Shown: piece after piece, positions 1 to 6,408 of the stretch
How the letters are laid out: every line of letters starts with the position of its first letter
Position numbering within the stretch: the first letter of the stretch is position 1
Assembly (NCBI GenBank): GCA_958448375.1
Contig: CAUDDU010000047.1
Location: 1-7,088, forward strand
Reading direction: 5' to 3'
From: an uncultured Collinsella sp.
GTDB lineage: Bacteria > Actinomycetota > Coriobacteriia > Coriobacteriales > Coriobacteriaceae
Length of the DNA stretch: 7,088 nucleotides
Notes under the pieces: model-generated
Database searches by the model: none
The model's input: only the letters and a program-made list of their open reading frames with translations
What the model was told of the DNA's origin: nothing
Made by a program: the position numbers and the translations under genes

Positions 1-807
1 ATTCCGCCTGTGGCGATTGACGGACCGATTCTCACCATCCGAAAGTTCTCGGACCGCATCTGCTCGCTGGACGAGCTTGTGGGGCTGGGGTCGCTGCCGC
101 TTTGGTATGCGCAGCTGCTGTCATGCGCGGTGTCGCTGAGACAGGACCTGGCGGTTGCGGGAGGCACGGGATCTGGTAAGACCACCCTGCTCAACGCGTT
201 GTCATGCGAGATTTCCACCGGCGAGCGCATCGTGACGATCGAGGACTCTGCCGAGCTCAAGTTTGCGCATCATCCACACGTGGTGCGTCTAGAGGCGCGC
301 GAGGCTTCAATTGAGGGCGAGGGCGCGGTGACGATCCGCGACCTGGTGACCAATGCCCTGCGCATGCGCCCCGACCGCATCGTGGTGGGTGAGGTGCGCG
401 GTGCTGAGTGCTGCGACATGCTGCAGGCCATGAACACGGGCCACGACGGGTCGCTCACCACACTTCATGCGGGCTCAGAACAGGAGACCGTGGTGCGTCT
501 GACGTTGCTTGCACGTTATGGCATCGATCTGCCGAGCGAGCTCATCGAGGAGCAGATTGCCATGGCGCTCGACGGCATCGTGATGTCCGAGCGCCACGCC
601 GATGGCAGGCGCTTCGTCTCCTCGTATTCGGGGGTGCGTCGCGCCGCGTCGGGCGGCGTAGAGCTCGAGCGCTATGTGACTTTCGATGCCGCCGAGCGCA
701 CCTGGACGCTTGACCGCGAGCCGCCGTTTATCGCAGAAGGCCTGCGGTCGGGGACGCTCACACAAGAGGAGGTGGACGAATGGAGGTCGCTGTGCCCCTC
801 GTCGTAG
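1..807 (+). CDS. tadA: TadA/CpaF-type pilus assembly ATPase, 5' partial
   Basis: Cytoplasmic secretion ATPase of the GspE/VirB11 superfamily that hydrolyses ATP to power Flp pilus assembly. The reading frame is open through base 1 and begins inside the family's IPPVAxDGPxLTIRKF segment, so the N-terminal part is cut off by the window; the GTG at 10 is internal, not the start. In visible residues (I1 at base 1): Walker [10 protein letters not shown] at 54-62, Asp box [11 protein letters not shown] at 75-85, Walker [10 protein letters not shown] at 125-133, and His box [13 protein letters not shown] at 144-156. All key residues are present, so the enzyme looks intact over the 268 residues seen; CpaF proteins are usually 400 or more. 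The stop is TAG at 805-807, and the gene overlaps tadB by 28 nt. Motif order and the tadB/tadC neighbours favour the Tad subfamily over a conjugative VirB11. Confidence 0.95.
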   Translation: MPPVAIDGPILTIRKFSDRICSLDELVGLGSLPLWYAQLLSCAVSLRQDLAVAGGTGSGKTTLLNALSCEISTGERIVTIEDSAELKFAHHPHVVRLEAREASIEGEGAVTIRDLVTNALRMRPDRIVVGEVRGAECCDMLQAMNTGHDGSLTTLHAGSEQETVVRLTLLARYGIDLPSELIEEQIAMALDGIVMSERHADGRRFVSSYSGVRRAASGGVELERYVTFDAAERTWTLDREPPFIAEGLRSGTLTQEEVDEWRSLCPSS

Positions 808-1706
808 GGGGTTTGGCAGGGTTTTCTGTCGCGACGGCGTGCGGGGCGGAACCTCGTGTGCCGCAGGTGCCGCCGGCGGAGCTGGCGCGTCAGGCGCTCG
901 AGACGGTGGCAGAGAAACTGCCGCGTGAGCTGGTGGAAAACGATCTGCTGAAAAAGATCGCCCGTTCGTGGGCATCGCTGGCTCCGGCGCATCGCCTTGG
1001 CCTCGTGATCGAAGATGCTTCGGGGCGTTTGGCGTTTCTGCTGCTCTCGAGCGGTGTCTGCTGCATTTTACTAACGATGGTGTCGTTATCGCCCCTCGGA
1101 TTTGCCTTGGGACTTGTTGCTCCGATTGCCGTTGGCGCCGCTCGGGATGGCTTTGAGAGCCGGCGCGAGCAACACGATGCAGAAGAGGCCATGCCCGAGG
1201 CGTTTACCGCACTTTCCATGTCGCTTGCCTCGGGACATTCGCTGGCTCAGGGCATGCGCTTTGTGGGCGCTCATGCGCAAGAACCGGTGCATACCGAGTT
1301 TTTGCGGGTGGCGGCGGCGATCGATTGCGGCATCTCGGCGACCGACGCGCTCGATGACTTGCTCGTGCGCATCGACGCCCCCGGTCTTTCGCTTGTGACC
1401 TTGGCGCTTAAGGTGTCACAGCGCACCGGCGCTCCGCTTGCCGACTTACTGTCCGAGGCGTCGAGCATGGTGGGGGAGCGCATTGAGCTCAAGCGCCGCC
1501 TAGATGTTAAGACGTCGCAGGCCCGCATGTCTGCGCATATGGTCGCGGCGATGCCGACGGGCATGTGCGCGGTGTTGGCGCTGCTTTCGGCAGATTTTCG
1601 TCGCGGTCTTGCGACGCCTGCCGGCGCGGGCGCTGTGGTGCTGGGTCTTGCCCTCAACGCCGTTGCCCTGGTGGTTATCAGGCGCATTATGCGGGTGGAG
1701 CTATGA
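780..1706 (+). CDS. tadB: TadB-like inner-membrane platform protein
   Basis: Polytopic membrane protein of the type II secretion system F (T2SSF/GspF) family, 308 aa. With TadC it forms the platform through which the ATPase pushes pilin subunits. Hydrophobic segments lie at about residues 4-22, 84-102, 104-122, 252-270 and 281-301. The T2SSF domain (about 138-262) shows the family pattern MPEAF..LSMSLASGHSLAQGMR, then P-V-H-T-E-F, then a G-x-x-x-x-D-A-L-D-D-L stretch. ATG 780 is chosen because GAGGAGGTGG at 766-775 sits 4 nt upstream; this places the start inside the end of tadA (28-nt overlap), implying translational coupling. The stop TGA 1704-1706 overlaps the tadC start as ATGA. Confidence 0.9.
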   Translation: MEVAVPLVVGGLAGFSVATACGAEPRVPQVPPAELARQALETVAEKLPRELVENDLLKKIARSWASLAPAHRLGLVIEDASGRLAFLLLSSGVCCILLTMVSLSPLGFALGLVAPIAVGAARDGFESRREQHDAEEAMPEAFTALSMSLASGHSLAQGMRFVGAHAQEPVHTEFLRVAAAIDCGISATDALDDLLVRIDAPGLSLVTLALKVSQRTGAPLADLLSEASSMVGERIELKRRLDVKTSQARMSAHMVAAMPTGMCAVLALLSADFRRGLATPAGAGAVVLGLALNAVALVVIRRIMRVEL

Positions 1707-2344
1707 GCGCCCCGGTTGCAGTTGCGGCTTGCCTGTGCGCTCTGAGTGTATTTGTCGCGACGGGTTTGGATCGGGCGGATGCACGCAAGATCGCAGAGGC
1801 CTGCAAGCGCGAGGCGGTGCTGGTCGCTGCCGCGGGTCGCTCGGTGGTCGATGCTCTGACCGCGCGAATGAAGGGCGCGGTTGGAGCGGGCGGCCCGGCG
1901 CGAGTGTCGCTCGGCGAAGTGTCCGAGATGATCGATGTTGTGCGCTTGGGTCTTTCGGCCGGTCTTTCGTTTGATGCGGCGCTTGAGATTTTCTGCGCCA
2001 ACCGCCGGTCAGTGCTGGCTCTTCGACTTGAGCGGGCCTGCATGGCGTGGCAGGTGGGCGTGGGCACGCGTGAGGACGAGTTGTTGGCCGCCGCGCGCGA
2101 CCTGGACGTGCGAGCGCTCGAGACCTTTGCCATCACGGTGGGACAGGCGCTCGCCCTGGGTGCCCCACTTGCCGAGACACTGGCCGCTCAAAGTCGCGAG
2201 ATCCGTGCGGCTCATCGCGCCGCGGTCGAGCGCGAGATCGAGCGTGCGCCCGTCAAGCTGCTGATTCCCACCGGCACACTCATCTTGCCGGCGTTGCTTC
2301 TGTCCATATTGGGCCCGCTGTTGGGAGCAGGCGGGATGATGTAG
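1703..2344 (+). CDS. tadC: TadC-like inner-membrane platform protein (short form)
   Basis: Second T2SSF-family platform protein, 213 aa. It has an N-terminal membrane segment (residues 3-20), a cytoplasmic helical T2SSF domain (about 75-195: V-S-E-M-I-D-V-V-R-L-G-L-S-A-G-L-S-F near its start, then the G-Q-A-L-A-L-G-A-P-L-A-E-T-L motif at 147-160), and a hydrophobic C-terminal segment at 184-208. ATG 1703 is chosen because it forms an ATGA overlap with the tadB stop and has GGGTGGAG at 1693-1700. The frame stays open upstream to 1565, but that stretch lies inside tadB and reads as a shadow. At 213 aa it is shorter than many TadC proteins (around 300), with fewer N-terminal helices; this may be typical of monoderm actinobacteria. 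Assignment as TadC rather than a second TadB rests mainly on gene order. Confidence 0.87.
   Translation: MSAPVAVAACLCALSVFVATGLDRADARKIAEACKREAVLVAAAGRSVVDALTARMKGAVGAGGPARVSLGEVSEMIDVVRLGLSAGLSFDAALEIFCANRRSVLALRLERACMAWQVGVGTREDELLAAARDLDVRALETFAITVGQALALGAPLAETLAAQSREIRAAHRAAVEREIERAPVKLLIPTGTLILPALLLSILGPLLGAGGMM
2314..2335 (+). repeat. Imperfect hairpin at the 3' end of tadC, just before flp
   Basis: CCCGCTG (2314-2320) and CAGGCGGG (2328-2335) pair as 7 bp with one bulged G around a 7-nt loop. It lies within the last codons of tadC, 19 nt before the flp ATG and 7 nt before its Shine-Dalgarno site. There is no T-tract, so it is not an intrinsic terminator. It could mark the 5' border of a processed flp transcript, but in GC-rich coding DNA such a stem may also arise by chance. 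Confidence 0.3.
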
Positions 2345-2354
2345 GGAGGAATAC

Positions 2355-2588
2355 ATGAACACGATGACTGACGTTGCTGGCAAGGTCTGGAGCTGGGCTG
2401 TTTGCCAGTCAATTCGCGCTCGCCAGCATGCCGGGGAGCTACTGCAGGAGGAGAGTGCGCAGGGCACCACCGAATACGCCATCTTGGTCGGCGTGCTCGT
2501 GGTGATCGCCATCATTGCCATTGTCGCATTTAAGGGCAAGGTCCAAGATCTATGGAACGCTATCAGCGAGGGCATCAACAGCCTGTAG
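2355..2588 (+). CDS. flp: Flp-type major prepilin
   Basis: 77-aa type IVb (Flp) prepilin, the probable main subunit of the pilus fibre. It has a hydrophilic leader (1-35) ending in E-E-S-A, then the processing motif Q-G-T-T-E-Y (36-41), then an uninterrupted hydrophobic helix (about 42-60) and a short polar tail ending in NSL. By the type IVb rule (Glu at +5 of the mature protein) cleavage falls between A35 and Q36, leaving a mature pilin of about 42 residues, the usual size. Ala at -1 replaces the classical Gly. ATG 2355 is supported by AGGGAGGA at 2343-2350. The leader of 35 residues is somewhat long. The gene begins 10 nt after tadC, one of only two real gaps between the Tad genes here, and its end overlaps the next gene by 37 nt. 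Confidence 0.92.
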   Translation: MNTMTDVAGKVWSWAVCQSIRARQHAGELLQEESAQGTTEYAILVGVLVVIAIIAIVAFKGKVQDLWNAISEGINSL

Positions 2589-3115
2589 AGGGCGAGCGCC
2601 CCATCGGGGTGCTGCTGGTGTTTGCTTGCCTGACCGTGGCGATAGCGGCGGTGCTTTGGGGGCTTAACGCCGCGCGGCAGCAGCGTCCTGGGGCCGCCTT
2701 CGATTCGGGCTCAGATTCGGCGGTGGCGTCTCAAAAAGATGAGATGCGAGATGCGGACGATTCGGATGTCGCTGTCACGGCGCAAACCTTTCTGCGGACG
2801 CTCGACAAGCGGTCTGGCACTGCGACGGATTCACCTGAGGACAACGCGATTGCGGTCCGGCTTGCATGGTCCGAGGACCGACCGATGACCGAGGCAGCGG
2901 CGGATATGTTACGCGCCTACCGCGAGGTGCCAACGGCCCAGCTCGCCCTGAGCGGCTATCTCGATATTAAGGGCAACGTATGGGGCGCCATCGTGCGCGA
3001 TGGGCGCGGCTGGGTCGATATGGTGACGGTTGCCGCGGATGCTGGCGATGCTTCGTGTCGTCTGCGCGCCGTGCGTCTGGTCCCGCAAACAATAAGCTCA
3101 AAGGAGGGATCGTGA
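2552..3115 (+). CDS. Single-span membrane protein of unknown function in the Tad operon
   Basis: 187 aa; no family recognised. What can be seen: a short cytoplasmic N-terminus, one membrane helix (about residues 18-38), an acidic, Ser/Asp-rich linker (about 48-72), and a C-terminal external part (about 73-185). The latter looks globular, with alternating hydrophobic stretches such as LALSGYLDIKGNVWGAIV (about 131-148) that suggest beta strands, and one Cys near 168. It overlaps flp by 37 nt. ATG 2552 has only a weak AAGG upstream, so translation probably depends on coupling to flp. A GTG at 2609 is a less attractive start because it would remove the N-terminus and begin inside the membrane helix. 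Position between two pilin genes suggests an accessory or assembly factor on the outer face of the membrane; that is inference from context only. Confidence 0.75.
   Translation: MERYQRGHQQPVEGERPIGVLLVFACLTVAIAAVLWGLNAARQQRPGAAFDSGSDSAVASQKDEMRDADDSDVAVTAQTFLRTLDKRSGTATDSPEDNAIAVRLAWSEDRPMTEAAADMLRAYREVPTAQLALSGYLDIKGNVWGAIVRDGRGWVDMVTVAADAGDASCRLRAVRLVPQTISSKEGS
2595..2613 (+). repeat. Strong hairpin 6 nt after the flp stop codon
   Basis: AGCGCCCC (2595-2602) pairs with GGGGTGCT (2606-2613) over a 3-nt loop: 8 bp including one G-U pair. It starts 6 nt after the flp stop and lies in codons 15-21 of the next gene. No T-tract follows, so full intrinsic termination is unlikely. A 3' stem directly after a pilin cistron would fit mRNA stabilisation or partial attenuation, giving more Flp than downstream products. 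This role is inference. Confidence 0.4.
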
Positions 3116-3116
3116 A

Positions 3117-3335
3117 ATGCATGGCATTCTGCGTGAGGAATCTGCCCAGGCGACGGTCGAATACGCCATCGTCACGGTGGCGCTGTTATCGATCGTGCTG
3201 GCGATTGTGGGACTTTGGCGTGCTGGCACCGATGGACGCTTGGCGGCGCTGGTTGAGCGGGCGGCATCCCATGGCGTTGCCTCGACGTCGGTTATCGACG
3301 CCGCTGCGGGCGCTAAGGACATCGCGTTGTATTGA
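3117..3335 (+). CDS. Second Flp-like prepilin / minor pilin
   Basis: 72-aa protein with a very short leader MHGILREESA, the processing motif Q-A-T-V-E-Y (11-16), a hydrophobic helix (about 17-34), and a 38-residue Ala-rich tail ending in DIALY. The motif matches that of Flp (Q-G-T-T-E-Y) position by position, so the same prepilin peptidase should cut after A10, leaving about 62 residues. It is longer and less purely helical than Flp, and sits among the TadE genes, so it is more likely a minor or priming pilin than the main fibre subunit. ATG 3117 has an excellent AAGGAGGG at 3101-3108 and follows the previous stop (TGA 3113-3115) by 1 nt. This is the strongest ribosome site in the downstream half of the operon, suggesting a need for high output. 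Confidence 0.85.
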   Translation: MHGILREESAQATVEYAIVTVALLSIVLAIVGLWRAGTDGRLAALVERAASHGVASTSVIDAAAGAKDIALY

Positions 3336-3807
3336 TATCGCGCGCGAGGACCGGGCGCAGTCTACGGTCGAGGCCGCTTTTTTGCTGCCGACGTTTCTGA
3401 CGCTCATCCTTCTCGCACTGCAACCGGTGTGCCTGCTTTATACGCGCGCGGTCATGGAGTCTGCCGCCGCCGAGACCGCGCGGCTCATGACCACGACGAC
3501 GGCGGAGGACGACGATCTTAAGGAGTTCACCCTCCGCCGGCTTGCCGCAGTGCCCAACGTTTCGATCTTTCATGCCGGCGGGCCGTTGTCGTGGGATGTC
3601 GAGCTTAGCCGGGCCGATGCGGGCGGCGTCTCGTCCGTGTCCGTTTCCGGCGAGGTCAAGCCGTTGCCTGTGATCGGTGCGTTTGCGCAGGTTATGGGTG
3701 GTACCGCCGAGGGCGGCTACGTTGAGCTCAAGGTCGATGTCTCGTATCAATCACGTCCCGAATGGCTGGAGGGAGATTATGATTCGTGGATTGCTGCATG
3801 GGATTAA
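3271..3807 (+). CDS. TadE-like pseudopilin (start uncertain: ATG 3271 or ATT 3331)
   Basis: TadE-family protein: basic leader, processing motif R-A-Q-S-T-V-E (Gln at the mature +1), a hydrophobic helix A-F-L-L-P-T-F-L-T-L-I-L-L-A-L, and an external domain with the TadE pattern R-A-V-M-E-S-A-A-A-E-T-A-R just after the helix. TadE proteins are pseudopilins required for pilus biogenesis. The first in-frame ATG, 3271, gives 178 aa with a leader of 29 residues and overlaps the preceding gene by 65 nt, with no clear ribosome site. The alternative is ATT 3331, which overlaps the previous stop as ATTGA, has AAGGA at 3315-3319, and gives 158 aa and a 9-residue leader like its paralogues. The interval 3271-3330 is therefore doubtful as coding sequence. 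The stop TAA 3805-3807 lies inside the next gene. Confidence 0.85.
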   Translation: MALPRRRLSTPLRALRTSRCIDIAREDRAQSTVEAAFLLPTFLTLILLALQPVCLLYTRAVMESAAAETARLMTTTTAEDDDLKEFTLRRLAAVPNVSIFHAGGPLSWDVELSRADAGGVSSVSVSGEVKPLPVIGAFAQVMGGTAEGGYVELKVDVSYQSRPEWLEGDYDSWIAAWD

Positions 3808-5932
3808 GCGTTTCTGGTCTAGACGCGTTTTGACGCGCCGTCCGAGCTGCCATCGCAAGCGAGGCGGCTTTATGGGTCGAGCCGGTATCGACCTGTTTAT
3901 CGAAGACGGTGCCTACACCACGCTTTCCTCTGCGGTGGTCATCTTGGTGGTGCTCACGCTGCTGTTTTCGTCGACGGCGGCGATATGGAGCATGTCGCGC
4001 GCGGGGGATACCCAGGTGGCTGCCGATAGCGGCGCGCTGGCAGGCGCCAATGTGGTGTCGTCCTACCATACGGCTGCGACGGTGGTGGATGCGAGCATTT
4101 TGAGTTTGGGCCTGGCGGGGTTTGCCACGATCGGGACGGGCCTGGTCGCCATCCTCATCCCGGGCGCCGAACCAGTTGCCGGCAATATGGTCGACACCGG
4201 GATTGAGATTATTAAAACGCGCAACAAGTTTGCCAAAAGCGCATCGGAAGGCTTACAGAAAATCGAGACGGCTCTGCCGTATCTGATCGCCGCGCGTGCC
4301 ACGCAGGCGGTCTCGGCGCAGGATACCGATAATGTGACCTATACCGGTACGGCGCTTGCCGTGCCCAGGACATCCGAGTCGGACTTCGCTGCGCTCGAGG
4401 GGTCCGAGATCTCGACCGATGCCATTAAAGACACATCGGATGATTTAGAGCGTGCGGCCGAGGAGCTGCGGAAGGCTTCTGAGGACACGGCGAAGGCTAA
4501 AGAGCGCGCTTGGCTGGCGGATTGTGGCGGGTCGGACGAGAGTTCGATTGGCAAGTACTCGTGTATGTGGGAGCGTGCGAAAAAACTAGCAGAACTATCT
4601 GACAGCCAGAACCGTCATGAAAAGTCGAGCATCACATGGGAGCCGCAAATAGCGCTCGATCGCGCGAAAACCTATTACCGACAGCGCTTGGCGAATGAAA
4701 AACCTCAGGGATCGAGCGTCGAGATGAAAGCGCAGTCAGCCGCTCGAAAAGCGTTCTATGCCTATGCGATTGAAGAGGTCGATCGAGCATACATAAAAGA
4801 TGATGGCGAACGGTTTTCTGCCTATATCCCACTATTGCCGCGTGTCCCAAACGAGGTGCGGCCGACCGAACTTTACACCGATGCCGCATGGCCTGTAAGC
4901 AACAACGACGGCAGAACATACCTGCATTATGGAGTCGAATGCCCCGTCTATCAGAAAGGGACTCCGAGTGGGCTGGCATCTGTTGCTGATTATGATGGTC
5001 GTGATACATGCGAAGCGTGCGGCTTCGGCGTGGTTACGCTTGGAAGCGCCCTCATGCCGCCATCGTTCATCGAAAACGGCTTCGAGTACCACTTTGACAA
5101 GTTCAAAGAGGCTCTGGAAGACTACGTCGAATGCCGCAACAAAGAGCTCGAGCTCGAGCGTCAGACCGAAGACGAGGCCGATCGTGCGGGCAATACGTTT
5201 GACCAGGCCATCAAGGAGCTTTCGGGCGAGCGTCCGCGTATCGCTCCGCCCGGTCGCAACGGCGTGGTCGCCTTTGCGGTTACGGGTGCCATCTCGAGCC
5301 CCGACGAGCTCAACTCTTCGTTTAACACGGCAGTCAGGCTTGGCAATCGCGGTGCTATCTCTGGCGCGGTGCTGGCACCCGATGACGCGACGGCGCAAAA
5401 CAACGTGCTTTCGCGATTTTTCTCGACATTGAAGGAACGCTCGGGCGGCGTTGCCGGCGTGCTCGACGGCGTCATGGATGTTTGGGGACGGCTGCTCGTA
5501 GGATACGGTGATATTCAAGGTTCGGCCGACGAACTTATGGACGAGATGATTAAAGGCCTAGGAGGGGGCAGCGGCGCGTTGGGCTCCATCGCATCGTGGC
5601 TCGGCGATACCGTTTCGGCGTCCGTGGCGGCGCTGGGTTTGGAACCGTGCGACTTGCGCCTGCGAAAGCCGGTGCTGACCGATTCTGCCAACGTCATTAA
5701 GAGTCCGGGGTCTGACATTGCGGGTCTCTCTCAAGCGCAAGACAAACTGCGAAGTATTCCGTTGGGCGTGACCGATCCCAAGGCGCTTTGCGAGGCGTTG
5801 GAATATCAAGTCGAACGCACCATTAGCGGTACGGTGTTCACACTTGCGGAGATTCCTCTGCCCGGCGGCGGCTCCATCCCGCTCACCGTCGATGTCGCCA
5901 CGCTGGTTGGCGCTCTGGGCGGTGGGTCGTAA
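3779..5932 (+). CDS. Large Tad/TadG-like protein with N-terminal TadE/G-like helix
   Basis: 717 aa. A strongly basic N-terminus (1-36) is followed by FIEDGAYTTLSS (40-51), a membrane helix (52-70) and DTQVAADSGALAGA (77-90), which is the pattern of Tad (TadE/G-like) N-terminal domains in which a pilin-like helix is followed by an A-A-D-A/S-G-A-L-A motif. A second hydrophobic stretch lies at 106-129. The rest is probably outside: an Ala/Glu/Lys-rich likely coiled coil (219-245), a central region with cysteines at 249, 262, 388, 411 and 414, another charged helix (440-468), then Gly/Ser-rich segments to the end. Besides C24 there are eight cysteines (the others at 452, 624, 671), an even number that suits disulfides. 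ATG 3779 has GGAGGGAG at 3768-3775; in-frame starts back to 3677 lie within tadE. It may be an adhesin-like tip or anchor protein; that is inference. Confidence 0.83.
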   Translation: MIRGLLHGIKRFWSRRVLTRRPSCHRKRGGFMGRAGIDLFIEDGAYTTLSSAVVILVVLTLLFSSTAAIWSMSRAGDTQVAADSGALAGANVVSSYHTAATVVDASILSLGLAGFATIGTGLVAILIPGAEPVAGNMVDTGIEIIKTRNKFAKSASEGLQKIETALPYLIAARATQAVSAQDTDNVTYTGTALAVPRTSESDFAALEGSEISTDAIKDTSDDLERAAEELRKASEDTAKAKERAWLADCGGSDESSIGKYSCMWERAKKLAELSDSQNRHEKSSITWEPQIALDRAKTYYRQRLANEKPQGSSVEMKAQSAARKAFYAYAIEEVDRAYIKDDGERFSAYIPLLPRVPNEVRPTELYTDAAWPVSNNDGRTYLHYGVECPVYQKGTPSGLASVADYDGRDTCEACGFGVVTLGSALMPPSFIENGFEYHFDKFKEALEDYVECRNKELELERQTEDEADRAGNTFDQAIKELSGERPRIAPPGRNGVVAFAVTGAISSPDELNSSFNTAVRLGNRGAISGAVLAPDDATAQNNVLSRFFSTLKERSGGVAGVLDGVMDVWGRLLVGYGDIQGSADELMDEMIKGLGGGSGALGSIASWLGDTVSASVAALGLEPCDLRLRKPVLTDSANVIKSPGSDIAGLSQAQDKLRSIPLGVTDPKALCEALEYQVERTISGTVFTLAEIPLPGGGSIPLTVDVATLVGALGGGS

Positions 5933-6408
5933 TGAGTATCCGCATGCGTCTGCGCGAGGAGCGCGCCCAAGCGACGGTGGAGATGGCAGTGGTTACGCCC
6001 GTTTTGCTGGTGCTGGCACTCATCGTGTACAACGTCATGATCTTTGCCGGCGCTGTCGCGCGCTTCGACCGCGTGGTGCCCGACATCGTGCTAGCGCATG
6101 CCGTGGCGTCGGAGGGGGAGGGCGACGAAAGCTCTGCCGATGCCTCGGCGACGGTCCAGACTCAAATTCTGAATGCCATGGAAGGCTATGACTTGCAGAT
6201 CGAAGTGTCGAGCGAGCAAGGCGCGAAGGCATCAGATGGTGGCCTGCTCTCCCTATCCGGTACGTTTAGGACCTACACCTGCACCATGCACTATGAGCCG
6301 TGGCCGACTTCTCTCAGCATCGCTGGCGTTCCGCTGGGGGCGCCGACAACGTTGTCGCACGAGCGCGCGGTGACGGTCGATCCATGGCATCCGGGGGTGG
6401 TCATGTGA
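5932..6408 (+). CDS. Second TadE-like pseudopilin
   Basis: 158 aa. Leader MSIRMRLREERA, processing motif Q-A-T-V-E-M (13-18), a hydrophobic helix (about 19-40), then an external domain. It follows the same plan as the TadE-like protein encoded at about 3331-3807 and has the same length as the short version of that protein. The TadE-like motif places it in the pseudopilin/minor pilin group. ATG 5932 overlaps the preceding TAA as TAATG and GGCGGTGGG lies upstream at 5919-5927; the in-frame ATG at 5944 would leave an 8-residue leader and is a possible alternative. The end reads ATGTGA, overlapping the next gene's GTG. One Cys lies in the external part (near 122), so intermolecular pairing is possible. 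Confidence 0.87.
   Translation: MSIRMRLREERAQATVEMAVVTPVLLVLALIVYNVMIFAGAVARFDRVVPDIVLAHAVASEGEGDESSADASATVQTQILNAMEGYDLQIEVSSEQGAKASDGGLLSLSGTFRTYTCTMHYEPWPTSLSIAGVPLGAPTTLSHERAVTVDPWHPGVVM

Noticed and set aside
1565..1702. Longer N-terminus for TadC from ATG 1565
   Set aside because: It would overlap tadB by 142 nt; the Arg/Gly/Cys-rich sequence looks like a shadow, and ATG 1703 gives the usual ATGA coupling plus a membrane-helix start.
2009..2578. 189-codon open frame on the minus strand across tadC and flp
   Set aside because: It is fully antisense to two strongly supported genes, and its low-complexity composition is typical of a shadow frame.
2980..3270. Open frame continuing upstream of the TadE gene, including a GTG at 3112 close to AAGGAGGG
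   Set aside because: This stretch lies antiphase to two well-supported genes, is Arg/Trp-rich as out-of-frame GC-rich DNA usually is, and the AAGGAGGG site is better explained by the ATG at 3117.
3677..3778. Upstream in-frame ATG for the large Tad protein
   Set aside because: It is inside the TadE coding region with no ribosome site; ATG 3779 has GGAGGGAG at good spacing.
5144..5158. GAGCTCGAGCTCGAG repeat and palindrome
   Set aside because: It is explained by the codons of a charged Glu-Leu helix in the large Tad protein; short and without neighbouring copies.
4832..5518. 228-codon open frame on the minus strand
   Set aside because: It is antisense to the large Tad gene, has no recognised motif and no ribosome site I could see; long antisense frames are expected in GC-rich coding DNA.
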